DNA from: Anaerorhabdus sp036636695
GTDB lineage: Bacteria > Bacillota_I > Bacilli_A > Erysipelotrichales > Erysipelotrichaceae
DNA: 64,000 nucleotides
Direction: 5' to 3' (one strand)
Assembly (NCBI RefSeq): GCF_036636695.1
Contig: NZ_JAVWNW010000004.1
The position numbers were made by a program, and so were the translations under genes. The notes beneath the pieces were generated by a model. The model made no database searches, had not been told where the DNA came from, and was given only the letters and a program-made list of their open reading frames with translations. Below, piece by piece: positions 26,120-34,773 of this stretch (the stretch's first letter is position 1; each line of letters begins with the position of its first letter).

Positions 26120-27877
26120 TTATTTTTTCCCTAATACTTTTTTAGACTTTAAGGAAGTTTTTAAAAATGAACTATAGAAATGATTAATGATTGTAGCCAC
26201 TATATAGAATAGGGCAGTTATGATTGATATCCAAGCAGAAACAACCTGTAATGTAGTCCCTTTATAATAGACTTTAAAGATGACTTCATTGCTTTCACTG
26301 GAATATGCAGACGGTTCAAAACGAACTAATCCAGTTTCAGGATCCATTTTTGCATCCAATGTCTCTATAAGTTGATCTCCATCATAAATATCAACGACAT
26401 AACCTTTATAGTAGGTTAGTGGCATGATGTAATAAGCATCATTATTGATATAGCCATACGTGAATACAAAATTGTTGTATTCATTATATGAAATTGGTTC
26501 ACGTTCTTTTTCTTCATTGTTTGAAACAATTTTCGATTTGTATTCACGATAGTTAATTGAAGTATCTGCGGGAAGATAATCAGGGGTAGATAGTTCTAAC
26601 AAGTTGTACCATTCAGAACGTTTTAGAAATTGTTCATCATTTTTGATTTCTTCTGCAGTTGTAGGACGAGTAATTAAACCAGGTGAAGTAAGTACGCCAA
26701 AGAGTTGAAGAATATTTGTAATCAAAACAATAACCAGTAACATTTTGGTAAACTGAAGCTTAATCCCTTTTTTTAATGGAAGATTTGCAATGGTGTAACC
26801 TGCCCCCAAAGCAAGACACGCAGTTGCTGGTACGAGCAAACGTGTTGGAAATTGCAAGAAACTTAGAAATTGGAATAATCCCCAAGGAAAGTATTTAGTA
26901 GTCATGAAAATCATAATATATCCAGCTACAACAAGAAAGGTAGCTAATCTTGATTTTGATTGCTTTCTAACAAACGGATAAAAAAGCGGAAGTAGTAGTA
27001 AGAAAGGACCAACAGAATCGCATAAATAATTTGAAGAGTCGGTTCTAAAATCAAATACCGCACTAATATCAAGTGCTAAATTAGAAAGTGATTCTGTTCC
27101 AAAATAAGAATGTATACGATAATCACCACTAGCAAGTTGTTCAAGAAGTGGGAATGTAAAAAAACAAGTCATTAGAATTCCTAAACCGCCAATACACACA
27201 ATTGTTATTAGCCGTCTTTTATCAGCGAGTAATGTTTTAATATTAATCATCAGATAAAAAGCATATAAAATCACAGTAATGATAAAAGTAATATTGTGCG
27301 AAAGAAGTAAACCACAGAAACCAATGATAAGGTAATAATGTTTCTTGATATTTCCATGTACAGAATGATACATCCCCATTATTGCAATAGGTAAGAAAAT
27401 GAATGCAAGGATTTCTCCAACAGCACCCCGTTTATAAAAGTCAGAAATATAGAAACAATTCCAAATATAAAATAAAACGGTTAAGCAACTATATAGATTT
27501 CGTTTTTTTCCTAAGACAAGTGTGGCACATTTAAACATTGTAAGTGATGCAAAGAATGCACAAGTAAATAAGAAGATATGATAAGTGTCATAAATACTTA
27601 TTCCAAGATTTCTTAGCCATGCTGGAAAATAGAGAAAGAAAATGGAATAAAACATAGGACTACCATATCCAAAATTAAAATTTTGATGATAGAAAATCCG
27701 TGGGAAGATATCATTATTCTTTATAGCAATACTTAACGATTCGATACGATTGATATGAAATGCAGTATCTGGACCAATAAGAATAGATCCATTTAAAAAG
27801 GGATAGCAAAAAACAAATGCTACCAATAAACAAAATATAATTGTAAATAAAGAATTCATATATTTAGTTTTCATCAA
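26120..27877 (-). CDS. GT-C-like multi-pass membrane protein
   Basis: A 585-aa protein with about a dozen membrane helices and an extracellular domain of roughly 150 residues before the last helix. The first loop has GPDTAFHINRIESL, an acidic loop motif like the DxxxH of GT-C glycosyltransferases and YfhO-type proteins. It may transfer a sugar from a lipid-linked donor to a cell-wall polymer, but no specific family was recognised. The start could be the first or second Met. It stands alone downstream of the adhE promoter region on the same strand. Confidence 0.55.
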   Translation of the reverse strand: MMKTKYMNSLFTIIFCLLVAFVFCYPFLNGSILIGPDTAFHINRIESLSIAIKNNDIFPRIFYHQNFNFGYGSPMFYSIFFLYFPAWLRNLGISIYDTYHIFLFTCAFFASLTMFKCATLVLGKKRNLYSCLTVLFYIWNCFYISDFYKRGAVGEILAFIFLPIAIMGMYHSVHGNIKKHYYLIIGFCGLLLSHNITFIITVILYAFYLMINIKTLLADKRRLITIVCIGGLGILMTCFFTFPLLEQLASGDYRIHSYFGTESLSNLALDISAVFDFRTDSSNYLCDSVGPFLLLLPLFYPFVRKQSKSRLATFLVVAGYIMIFMTTKYFPWGLFQFLSFLQFPTRLLVPATACLALGAGYTIANLPLKKGIKLQFTKMLLVIVLITNILQLFGVLTSPGLITRPTTAEEIKNDEQFLKRSEWYNLLELSTPDYLPADTSINYREYKSKIVSNNEEKEREPISYNEYNNFVFTYGYINNDAYYIMPLTYYKGYVVDIYDGDQLIETLDAKMDPETGLVRFEPSAYSSESNEVIFKVYYKGTTLQVVSAWISIITALFYIVATIINHFYSSFLKTSLKSKKVLGKK

Positions 27878-27982
27878 CGTTAGTCTCTCTCATTTGTACA
27901 TATTACTATTATACACGAAGAATATTTTAGATTCATTTAGTCATTTCGTAATATTCTAAAAGATTAGTAAATCTTAAGAATA

Positions 27983-28009
27983 GAAAAAGGAAAAGAATAA
28001 ACTTTTCCT
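27983..28009 (-). terminator. Terminator after immA-like gene
   Basis: On the minus strand GGAAAAG and CTTTTCC pair around TTTATT and are followed by TTTTTCT. Confidence 0.6.
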
Positions 28010-28039
28010 AATGTGTAACATCGTTCTCAAGTATTATTT

Positions 28040-28462
28040 TTATAACGATAAAAGCATATATTCATATATTTTTGATGCAATTTTACTTGGAATACCTAGT
28101 TGAACAGAGAGTTCTATAATATTTGTATTAGTTAAATCCATATCTCTTGTCAGACACAAGAATGAGAAAATATTAGCTTCATTCTCAATTCTATTTTTAT
28201 ACTTAGATAAATAAAATGAATATCTTTCCTCTGATTGAAAATGAAGGAGAAAGTGTCCTAATTCATGATACAAAATGAATTGTTCATACTCTGGAGTTAG
28301 GTTTGATTTAATAAGAATAATATTTTCGAAAAGTGTCGCATCCAGTTTGCGCTTATTTAAAATATCGCTATAAACAACATTTAAATTATTTTCTTTTAAT
28401 AGTTCATAAATATTGGAAGAATTGATTGTTTGTACAACTTTTTTAATTTCTTCAATTTTCAT
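28040..28462 (-). CDS. ImmA/IrrE-family metallopeptidase
   Basis: Zinc protease of 140 aa with the motif HELGHFLLHF at residues 66-75 (His66, Glu67, His70). Relatives (ImmA of ICEBs1) cleave the partner repressor and so trigger induction. It is encoded 8 bp after the CI-like repressor on the same strand, which makes that repressor its likely substrate and makes it the probable induction switch of the tailocin. Confidence 0.85.
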   Translation of the reverse strand: MKIEEIKKVVQTINSSNIYELLKENNLNVVYSDILNKRKLDATLFENIILIKSNLTPEYEQFILYHELGHFLLHFQSEERYSFYLSKYKNRIENEANIFSFLCLTRDMDLTNTNIIELSVQLGIPSKIASKIYEYMLLSL

Positions 28463-28470
28463 AAAGTCAC

Positions 28471-28944
28471 CTACACTTTATTCTTGATTGTATAAAGCTC
28501 ATTTGCTAGTTCTATTAATTCATCTTCTTCCATTTGATCTGGATCAAAACCTCCCATCGCAAATATTTGGGTAGATGTTAAATAAGCGTAAGCAGCTTCC
28601 TTTGTAAGAAAGTGTGATGAAGATAACACTCTTTTATATTCATGATCCAGTGTTCTTGATACAGCAGTTTTACCATAATCATCTAAGGCCCTAAACTTTT
28701 TGATTTGCTCAACTTCATCAATTGAAAATGAATCACCTTTAATCTCTATGAAATCTTGAAATAAATAATTCGCATCAACTTCAAGATACTTCATCAAATC
28801 ATAAAGAATCGTTTCTTTAGGATGACTTGTATCACTTTCATAATTTGCAATTGCAGAGGGTGTTACTCCAATAAGGGTAGCTAAATACCCTTGAGTATAG
28901 TTTTTTGCTTCTCTAGCATCTTTAATTCGTTTTCCAATTCCCAT
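28471..28944 (-). CDS. CI-like XRE-family repressor
   Basis: A 157-aa protein with an N-terminal helix-turn-helix (KRIKDAREAKNYTQGYLATLIGVTPSAIANYESDTSHPK). The C-terminal half is acidic and helical; it lacks the Ala-Gly/Ser/Lys self-cleaving peptidase of LexA-type repressors, so inactivation should depend on the neighbouring ImmA-like protease. It is transcribed away from the tail genes, and CTTGA-type palindromes in the region between are its likely operators. Confidence 0.82.
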   Translation of the reverse strand: MGIGKRIKDAREAKNYTQGYLATLIGVTPSAIANYESDTSHPKETILYDLMKYLEVDANYLFQDFIEIKGDSFSIDEVEQIKKFRALDDYGKTAVSRTLDHEYKRVLSSSHFLTKEAAYAYLTSTQIFAMGGFDPDQMEEDELIELANELYTIKNKV

Positions 28945-29038
28945 AAAATCACCTATTTCTATAATATAAAAATAACATAGTAAACTTGAATAGTCAATAA
29001 AATAAGTTCAAGAAACTTTAACTTTATAGCTTGATAAT

Positions 29039-29082
29039 TCATGATACTTGATGTAAATTATAAGTATATTCAAGATACTTGA
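29039..29082. promoter_or_regulatory. Paired palindromic operators of the tailocin switch
   Basis: TCATGATACTTGA (29039-29051) and TCAAGATACTTGA (29070-29082) are the same 13-bp palindrome with one difference, spaced 31 bp apart (three helical turns). More CTTGA/TCAAG half-sites lie at about 28985, 29009 and 29030. They fill the gap between the divergent repressor and first tailocin gene. Confidence 0.6.
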
Positions 29083-29144
29083 TGAATAAAACTACAGTGG
29101 GATTAATAAAAATAGTTGTATGTCTAGAAAGTAGAGGAAACTAA

Positions 29145-29375
29145 ATGACAAAAGATGAGGTAGCGTTTTTAAAGTATGCAAAAGATGCAGGATTCTGTTA
29201 CATATCAAAAGAAGGTAATAGTAATTATGTAAGAATCTATCGCGAAGAAGTAGAAATTAATGAGGAAGGTATACAAGTTAGCGATGTTCATGAACAATTT
29301 TGCATTACTAAAGGCTTTAGAGAGTTAGTTAAGTTTAAAGCATATTCTATTCAAGATTTGCTTGAACAAGAATAG
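29145..29375 (+). CDS. Small tailocin-associated protein, unknown
   Basis: A 76-aa acidic protein without recognised domain (SNYVRIYREEVEINEEGIQV; ends FKAYSIQDLLEQE). AGAGGAAAC precedes the ATG. It lies first in the plus-strand operon between the repressor and the late regulator, a place where phages keep small regulatory proteins. Confidence 0.6.
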   Translation: MTKDEVAFLKYAKDAGFCYISKEGNSNYVRIYREEVEINEEGIQVSDVHEQFCITKGFRELVKFKAYSIQDLLEQE

Positions 29376-29383
29376 AGGTTGTT

Positions 29384-29821
29384 ATGCGAGAAAAAGAATT
29401 GGATTTAAAATTAAAGCTATTTAAGTATCAAGTAAAATCATTAATTATTTATGAAGAAAAATTGATATTAATAAATGAAGAATTGTCAGGTAATATACAT
29501 TCTGTTTCTTATCGTGGTGAAGAAGAATCTAAATATCAAAGAAGTAAAAAAGTTTACAAAAATAACTTAATAGAAGTACTGGATGAAGAAACCTATTATA
29601 TTGAAAAAAGAGATACTAGTTTATATGCCGTGCGTGAAATCATGAAATATCTTCAATGTTTGAACAATGAAGAAGTTGATCTATTGGAAAGGATATATTG
29701 GTATGACCATAGTTATGATCGTATAGCAGAAGTGTATAACTACGATAAATCAACCATCTCTAGAAAGAAGGAAACAATTCTTTCTAAGATGCAACGCGTT
29801 GCTAGCAAAAAGCTCGTATAA
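29384..29821 (+). CDS. Phage late-transcription regulator, sigma-like HTH
   Basis: A 145-aa protein whose C-terminal 50 residues look like a sigma-70 region 4 helix-turn-helix: LNNEEVDLLERIYWYDHS, then DRIAEVYNYDKSTISRKKE. This is the build of ArpU/RinA-type regulators that switch on late genes in Gram-positive phages. The N-terminal part is a charged helix. It probably activates the tail operon, whose promoter would lie in the structured 130-bp gap that follows. Confidence 0.7.
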   Translation: MREKELDLKLKLFKYQVKSLIIYEEKLILINEELSGNIHSVSYRGEEESKYQRSKKVYKNNLIEVLDEETYYIEKRDTSLYAVREIMKYLQCLNNEEVDLLERIYWYDHSYDRIAEVYNYDKSTISRKKETILSKMQRVASKKLV

Positions 29822-29945
29822 TGGTCTCAGGTCCACTTCATGGGCATGTGCAAACGTGTAAGTGGTAAAGAAGATATCTTATTCTTGGTCAGTTGATTAG
29901 ACCTTAAACAGTCTCTCGGTGGATACACCTTAAATAATGAAAGAA
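29822..29945 (+). ncRNA. Structured intergenic RNA ahead of the tail genes
   Basis: The non-coding gap folds well by eye: CCACTT/AAGTGG encloses GCATGT-GCAA-ACGTGT, whose loop is a GNRA tetraloop; GGTCT near the start can pair with AGACC near 29909; AAGAT/ATCTT and GGTG-GATA-CACC form further hairpins. No T-tract follows, so it is not a simple terminator. Its role is unknown: leader RNA, processing site or late-promoter region. Confidence 0.45.
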
Positions 29946-29956
29946 GGAAGAATTAA

Positions 29957-30280
29957 ATGAAGAAATCGAATTTAATTGCAAAAGGATTCACCGAAGAACA
30001 AATCCGATATATCTTTGCAGAAAATGGTAAAGATGTTAATGCAGAAAAGCTGAAGACAAAAAAAGTCATAGAAGAATTAGAAGAACTTAAGAAACAATTC
30101 AATAATCAAGCAATAAAAGAAGAGAACGGTGTTGGTGGTGAAAAACTAGATACACAAAAAATAGAAAATATAAATTGCGATGATGACAAGAATATAGAAC
30201 CTTATAGTGTTGACTTAAATAAAGAAAATAATACGATTAAAATTCAAATAATTCTTCCTACTACTGTAAATAGAAAATAG
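29957..30280 (+). CDS. Scaffold-like N-terminal fragment protein
   Basis: A 107-aa charged protein. Its start (LIAKGFTEEQIRYIFAENGKDVNAEKLK) resembles the first residues of phage minor structural/scaffold proteins (GP20 type: GLTEEQI...ENGKD). The coiled middle (VIEELEELKKQFNNQ) fits too, but the usual long coiled coil and C-terminal capsid-binding part are missing. With no capsid gene nearby it may be a relic of a lost head module, or have a tail role. GAAGGAAG precedes the ATG. Confidence 0.5.
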   Translation: MKKSNLIAKGFTEEQIRYIFAENGKDVNAEKLKTKKVIEELEELKKQFNNQAIKEENGVGGEKLDTQKIENINCDDDKNIEPYSVDLNKENNTIKIQIILPTTVNRK

Positions 30281-30292
30281 GAGAAAAAATTT

Positions 30293-30775
30293 ATGGCAAC
30301 AATTTTAAGACATCAACGTTTAGCGTTTCTAGACATCAATGGAAAATACGAATTATTTGGTAACGGGGTAACTGATTGGACAGTTGCAGGAAATGCAAAA
30401 ACAGCAGAAAAACAATATGTTCATCAACAAAATGCAGCAGGCGGATTAAATGGATACGCACCAACAATGGCAATTACTGCCGAAGCATTCTCTGATGATC
30501 CAGTAATGGAATATATCTTAGATATTGCACGTACATGGGATATTGGGGCAAAAGCACATACAAATATCGTAGTAGTAGATACTTGGGAAGGCACTGATAC
30601 TGCACGTGTTGCAGTTATGCAACCAGTTGTAATTTCAATTGACAATCCAGGATCTGGTCCATCAGGCGAAGCATTAGCAGTAACTGCAACATTAACATAC
30701 AGTGGTGATGCAACAATTGGTACATTCAACATGAGTACAAAAACATTTACTGCTGGTGGTCAAGCAGAAGCATAA
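30293..30775 (+). CDS. Major tail tube protein
   Basis: A 160-aa protein rich in Ala, Thr and Val with beta-strand pattern, position right before the chaperones, and the features of phage tail-tube proteins: NGKYELFGNGVTDWTVAGNAKTAE, and a C-terminal TLTYSGDATIGTFNMSTKTFTA. The codons are visibly richer in GC than those of its neighbours, as expected for a highly expressed structural gene. It would polymerise into the tube whose length is set by the tape measure. Confidence 0.75.
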   Translation: MATILRHQRLAFLDINGKYELFGNGVTDWTVAGNAKTAEKQYVHQQNAAGGLNGYAPTMAITAEAFSDDPVMEYILDIARTWDIGAKAHTNIVVVDTWEGTDTARVAVMQPVVISIDNPGSGPSGEALAVTATLTYSGDATIGTFNMSTKTFTAGGQAEA

Positions 30776-30801
30776 ACAATAGAAAATAGGAGGAAATAAG
30801 C

Positions 30802-31158
30802 ATGGCATTTTATTTTAATAATAAGTTAAGTGTTGATATTGAAAATAAACAATATACGATTGATTTATCAACAAATAAGGTAATTGAAGCAATTAAAAAG
30901 ATAAGAGAAGACTCTATTCTAATGTCAAAAAAAGAAGATGTAAAAGAAAATGATATTGAAGGATATTTAGCTAACTTAAAGGATTTCATTATGAAAACTG
31001 TTGGTGAACAGGAGTTTGAAGAAATCTTTAAAGATAAACAATATGCTTTCAGTGATCTAAGTGAATTAGTTCAATATATTCTGTTAGAAATAGAAAAATT
31101 CAAAAAAGAAAAAATAAATAGAATAAATTCAAATCCAACACCTAAAAAAATTAGTTAA
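30802..31158 (+). CDS. Tail assembly chaperone (gp14-like)
   Basis: A 118-aa protein located between tube and tape-measure genes, where the gpG-type chaperone lies in siphophages. The sequence FYFNNKLSVDIENKQYTID at the start and a helical, charged remainder fit. It ends in KKIS then TAA, immediately followed by the ATG of the gp15-like gene in the same frame. Confidence 0.65.
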   Translation: MAFYFNNKLSVDIENKQYTIDLSTNKVIEAIKKIREDSILMSKKEDVKENDIEGYLANLKDFIMKTVGEQEFEEIFKDKQYAFSDLSELVQYILLEIEKFKKEKINRINSNPTPKKIS

Positions 31159-31770
31159 ATGTCTTTTAATTTCCTTCTAGATGAATATCCAACACAAATA
31201 GTTATCAATGAAGTTGTATATGAAATAGATACAGATTTCAAATCAGTTTTAAGAATAATACAACTTCTTGATGACAATATATTTAGTGATGAAGAAAAAA
31301 TAGTGAATTCAGTTTTTATGTTTTATAGAGAAAAAATCCCAAAGAACATGAATATAGCGTATTTAGAGATGATGAATTTTATAAGTATTTTCAATGAGAA
31401 AAAATCCGGTAACGAAGATAAGACACGGATCATTGACTATGATATTGATAGTGGATTAATTTATACTGCATTTATACAATGCTATCAAATTGATTTATCA
31501 TTTAATAAAATGCATTGGTTTAAATTTTGCTGTTTATTGGAGAATCTCAGTGATTCTAAACCATCATTGATGCATATAATGGAAATTAGAACTCTAGAAA
31601 TTGATGAAAATTATTCTTCAAAACAAAAATCTAAGTTAAGAAAATTAAAAAGAAAGTATTCACTAGAAAAACAAGAGGATATTTGCAATTCATTTGCGAA
31701 CTCCTTTTTTTTAGGTGTGAAAGGAGGAACAAAAGAAAATGACAATCCAAAAACAAACAATTCAATATGA
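31159..31770 (+). CDS. Gp15-family tail assembly protein
   Basis: A 203-aa protein of the phage Gp15 family known from Listeria phage A118. Its N-terminus (FLLDEYPTQIVINEVVYEID) and the pattern of helices fit that family. The C-terminal tail is Lys-rich. It follows the first chaperone without spacing and overlaps the tape measure by 32 bp, a tight structure typical of the chaperone pair. Together they would hold the tape measure unfolded until the tube covers it. Confidence 0.68.
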   Translation: MSFNFLLDEYPTQIVINEVVYEIDTDFKSVLRIIQLLDDNIFSDEEKIVNSVFMFYREKIPKNMNIAYLEMMNFISIFNEKKSGNEDKTRIIDYDIDSGLIYTAFIQCYQIDLSFNKMHWFKFCCLLENLSDSKPSLMHIMEIRTLEIDENYSSKQKSKLRKLKRKYSLEKQEDICNSFANSFFLGVKGGTKENDNPKTNNSI

Positions 31771-33877
31771 CATTAAAATAAATACAGCTGAAATAATTCG
31801 TACTTGTAATAAAATAGAAAAAAAATTTAAACAAGCTTTTGAAATTAATATAGAATCGTGGAAGGCACTAATGCAAATAAGTTATGAATTAAATAACTCT
31901 TTGTTAATTTTAGATAATACTATTCAATCATTAAATCAAAAAACAAGTGATTTTAAAAATGGATTTAATGAGTTGGTTGATAAAACGAAAATAGTCTCTG
32001 AAAATATTAGTGAAATTTTAAATAATATTCAAAGTGTTTCATTAACGAGTAATGCTGAAAAAGCAGTTGAAAAATATACTGAACTGAATAAAATTATCTC
32101 TAACATATATGATTCAATGAAATTAGCGATTGATAATCCAATGAATATTGAGTTAGAAAATATTAGTTTACCCTCTACTCAAAATAATGCAGTAAAAAAT
32201 GAGCAAAGCAGTGAAAAGTCTTATTACCAAAAAACCAAAGAGAATGCATTAAGCGGTGCAAATAATCTTAGTTCTACAGTGACAACGATTGCTGATCTTT
32301 CTACAGATGTTGCGGGTATATTAGTAGGATTTAGTTTGATGTCAGGTCCTGTAGGAGCAACAATTGGATTAGTTGCATTGTTAGCAAAAGCTGTTATGGC
32401 AGTTTCAACCGCAATTATTGAAGTTCAACTAAATGAAGATAATTTAAATAATAAATTGCTCGAATCCAGCGATAATTACCGGCAAATAAGTGATGCTATA
32501 AAAGCAGCAGGTGATGAATCAGATAAAAGTTTTCAAAATCAAATGATGAATACAAATGGCATTATTACTTATGGGAATGCAATCAAGACATTAGTTGATA
32601 ATGAGGGAAATTTAATAGGTAATAAGGAAGATCTGGCTAAAGCTATTGAAGGATATAATACATCACTTGGAAAGACTGCATTAAGTATTGATGAGGAAAC
32701 AGGAAAGTTGATGTCACAAGCGGGAACTATAGATAATCTATCGACAACACTTGATAACTTGAGTGCAGAAAGAACTGCTGAAATTTACATCAAAACACAT
32801 GCAGATGAATATGAACAAGCGATTGTGTTAAAAGAGCAACTAGAACAAAATCGTTCTAACATGTTTGAAGAATTTAAAAAACTTCAAGAAACATACAAAC
32901 AATATGATTTGGAAGCAATACTGGATCTGACAACTAAAATGAAAGAAGATCCAACAAAAAGTTATTCTCTTGATATTGAAAAGCTTGGTATGAAGCCAGA
33001 AAAGTTTTATGAAGTTGCTTCGAGTCTAAGTTTAGTTGTTGGAAACATGCAACTCTATTCTGAACAATTGAAAAATATTGATACCGAGGTGATTAATCCA
33101 TTTGAAAATGTTAATGAAATGCTGACAAATGGAGATAATGCTGCTCTACAAAATTGGTCAGAAAACTTTAACTTTGAAAACAAGAAGGAAAGTATGCAAG
33201 CATACTTTGATGAAATAAAAAAGCTTCAAGATGAGTTGAATCAAAATGATGAAATGAGAAATTTATTTGGTGCAGATTTTTATATTGATGAAGAAGCAGA
33301 AGCTGCAACTAGAGAAAAATTAAAAGGACTAAAAGAAGAGTTTTTCCAAGTTTTCAATCAAGATTATGATGAGTTAGAAGAACAAGGATTAACATCAGGA
33401 GAAAAACTAGGAAAGGGTATGCATGAAGGAGTAGTAAACAAGTTAAAGGAATCAAAGAGTGCATCGGAGTATCTAAAAACTGATGTTGATACAGGACTAG
33501 CTGCTATTCAAACATCAATAGCTGGCTTCATACCTAATACTATAACAATTCCTGTTAAATTTACGACGATGAATAATCCATTAGGATTATTATTTCCACT
33601 TATTAATGCATCCTTCGATGATTCACTTGAAGGAAGTGTTATACAGCCAAATTGGTCTTCAGAAGCAATGAAATCATCTCACTTGATGTTAAATAGTTTA
33701 CAACAAAGAATAGTTCCGACAATTTCGGTTGGAATTCCTGTACCAAAACTTCCATTTGAAAATGTTGGTTCAACTGCTATCACTCAAAATGTTAGTTTTA
33801 ATCAACCTATTCAAAAACCAAGTGATGTAACACGAGCGATGCAAAAAGCATCAAGAAATTTAAGGAAGGTGAAGTAA
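31739..33877 (+). CDS. Tail tape measure protein
   Basis: A 712-aa mostly helical protein, with coiled-coil character in the first 130 and the middle residues, and one hydrophobic segment (about residues 193-225: AGILVGFSLMSGPVGATIG...AVMAVSTAII) as in all tape measures. The C-terminal part holds Pro-containing stretches and VTRAMQKASRNLRKVK. At about 1.5 angstrom per residue it predicts a tail of roughly 100 nm, short for a siphophage. It starts inside the end of the Gp15-like gene. Confidence 0.8.
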   Translation: MTIQKQTIQYDIKINTAEIIRTCNKIEKKFKQAFEINIESWKALMQISYELNNSLLILDNTIQSLNQKTSDFKNGFNELVDKTKIVSENISEILNNIQSVSLTSNAEKAVEKYTELNKIISNIYDSMKLAIDNPMNIELENISLPSTQNNAVKNEQSSEKSYYQKTKENALSGANNLSSTVTTIADLSTDVAGILVGFSLMSGPVGATIGLVALLAKAVMAVSTAIIEVQLNEDNLNNKLLESSDNYRQISDAIKAAGDESDKSFQNQMMNTNGIITYGNAIKTLVDNEGNLIGNKEDLAKAIEGYNTSLGKTALSIDEETGKLMSQAGTIDNLSTTLDNLSAERTAEIYIKTHADEYEQAIVLKEQLEQNRSNMFEEFKKLQETYKQYDLEAILDLTTKMKEDPTKSYSLDIEKLGMKPEKFYEVASSLSLVVGNMQLYSEQLKNIDTEVINPFENVNEMLTNGDNAALQNWSENFNFENKKESMQAYFDEIKKLQDELNQNDEMRNLFGADFYIDEEAEAATREKLKGLKEEFFQVFNQDYDELEEQGLTSGEKLGKGMHEGVVNKLKESKSASEYLKTDVDTGLAAIQTSIAGFIPNTITIPVKFTTMNNPLGLLFPLINASFDDSLEGSVIQPNWSSEAMKSSHLMLNSLQQRIVPTISVGIPVPKLPFENVGSTAITQNVSFNQPIQKPSDVTRAMQKASRNLRKVK

Positions 33878-33881
33878 GTAT

Positions 33882-34772
33882 ATGGATAAAAAATACTTAT
33901 TGCTCACACTTAGTAATGGTCAGTCAACAATTAAAATGGGTGTTGGTGAAGTAATTAAAGTAGTACGTGTTGAAGGTTTTGAGTCACCTGACTATGTATT
34001 ACATACAACATCTATTGCTACTGCAGACGGAACTAAAGTAACAGGTAAAAAAGTGGAAGAGCGAACAATTGATATCACATTTGCGCTAGACGATATTAAT
34101 AATACTGAAGTGTATAGAAAGCAATTACAAAAGTTCTTTAATCCAAAAAATACAGTAAAACTAAAAATGAATTGGTGCTATAGTCAAGCACAAATAGAAT
34201 GTGAAGTTGAACAGTTTAGTTGGACGAGTATTGAATCGATGTGGAATTACCTCGAAGGTAACGTGACGTTGAAATGTCCATTTCCATATTGGAGTGATTT
34301 AGATAATTTTGGAAAAAACATTGCGGCAATAACTCCTATGTTTACTTTCCCACTAGGTATGATTAGTTTCAATGAAAGCCAAGGAAAGAGTATAGGATAT
34401 CAAACGATGGGGTATAATACTTTATCTAAAGAAGTATTATTGAACAACAAAGGAGATGTTCCTACAGGTGTTGAAATTCATTTCATTGCGAAACGAGGAA
34501 ATGTGAAAAATCCAAAAATCACACTATTGAGTACAGGCGAATTCATTGAAGTAATTCAAGATATGCAGAAGAATGATGTAATTGTAATTAACACGAATGT
34601 AGGTTATAAAGGTATTACTAAGAATGGAGTAAATATTTTCAAAGAGAAAAATAAGCTGTCATCATTCTTTCAGCTTACTATTGGTGATAATAAAATTGCA
34701 TATGATGCGCTTGAAAACTATACTAATCTAGATGTTCGTGTGTATTATACTCCAAAGTATTTAGGTGTGTAG
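33882..34772 (+). CDS. Distal tail protein (Dit)
   Basis: A 296-aa protein 4 bp after the tape measure, in the place and size of Dit, the ring connecting tube and baseplate. Sequence features are KVVRVEGFESPDYVLHTTS, RTIDITFALDD, WSDLDNFGKN and a C-terminal galectin-like beta region (TGVEIHFIAK...). Dit fits the family 'phage tail family protein' (SPP1 gp19.1-like). Confidence 0.72.
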   Translation: MDKKYLLLTLSNGQSTIKMGVGEVIKVVRVEGFESPDYVLHTTSIATADGTKVTGKKVEERTIDITFALDDINNTEVYRKQLQKFFNPKNTVKLKMNWCYSQAQIECEVEQFSWTSIESMWNYLEGNVTLKCPFPYWSDLDNFGKNIAAITPMFTFPLGMISFNESQGKSIGYQTMGYNTLSKEVLLNNKGDVPTGVEIHFIAKRGNVKNPKITLLSTGEFIEVIQDMQKNDVIVINTNVGYKGITKNGVNIFKEKNKLSSFFQLTIGDNKIAYDALENYTNLDVRVYYTPKYLGV

Positions 34773-34773
34773 C

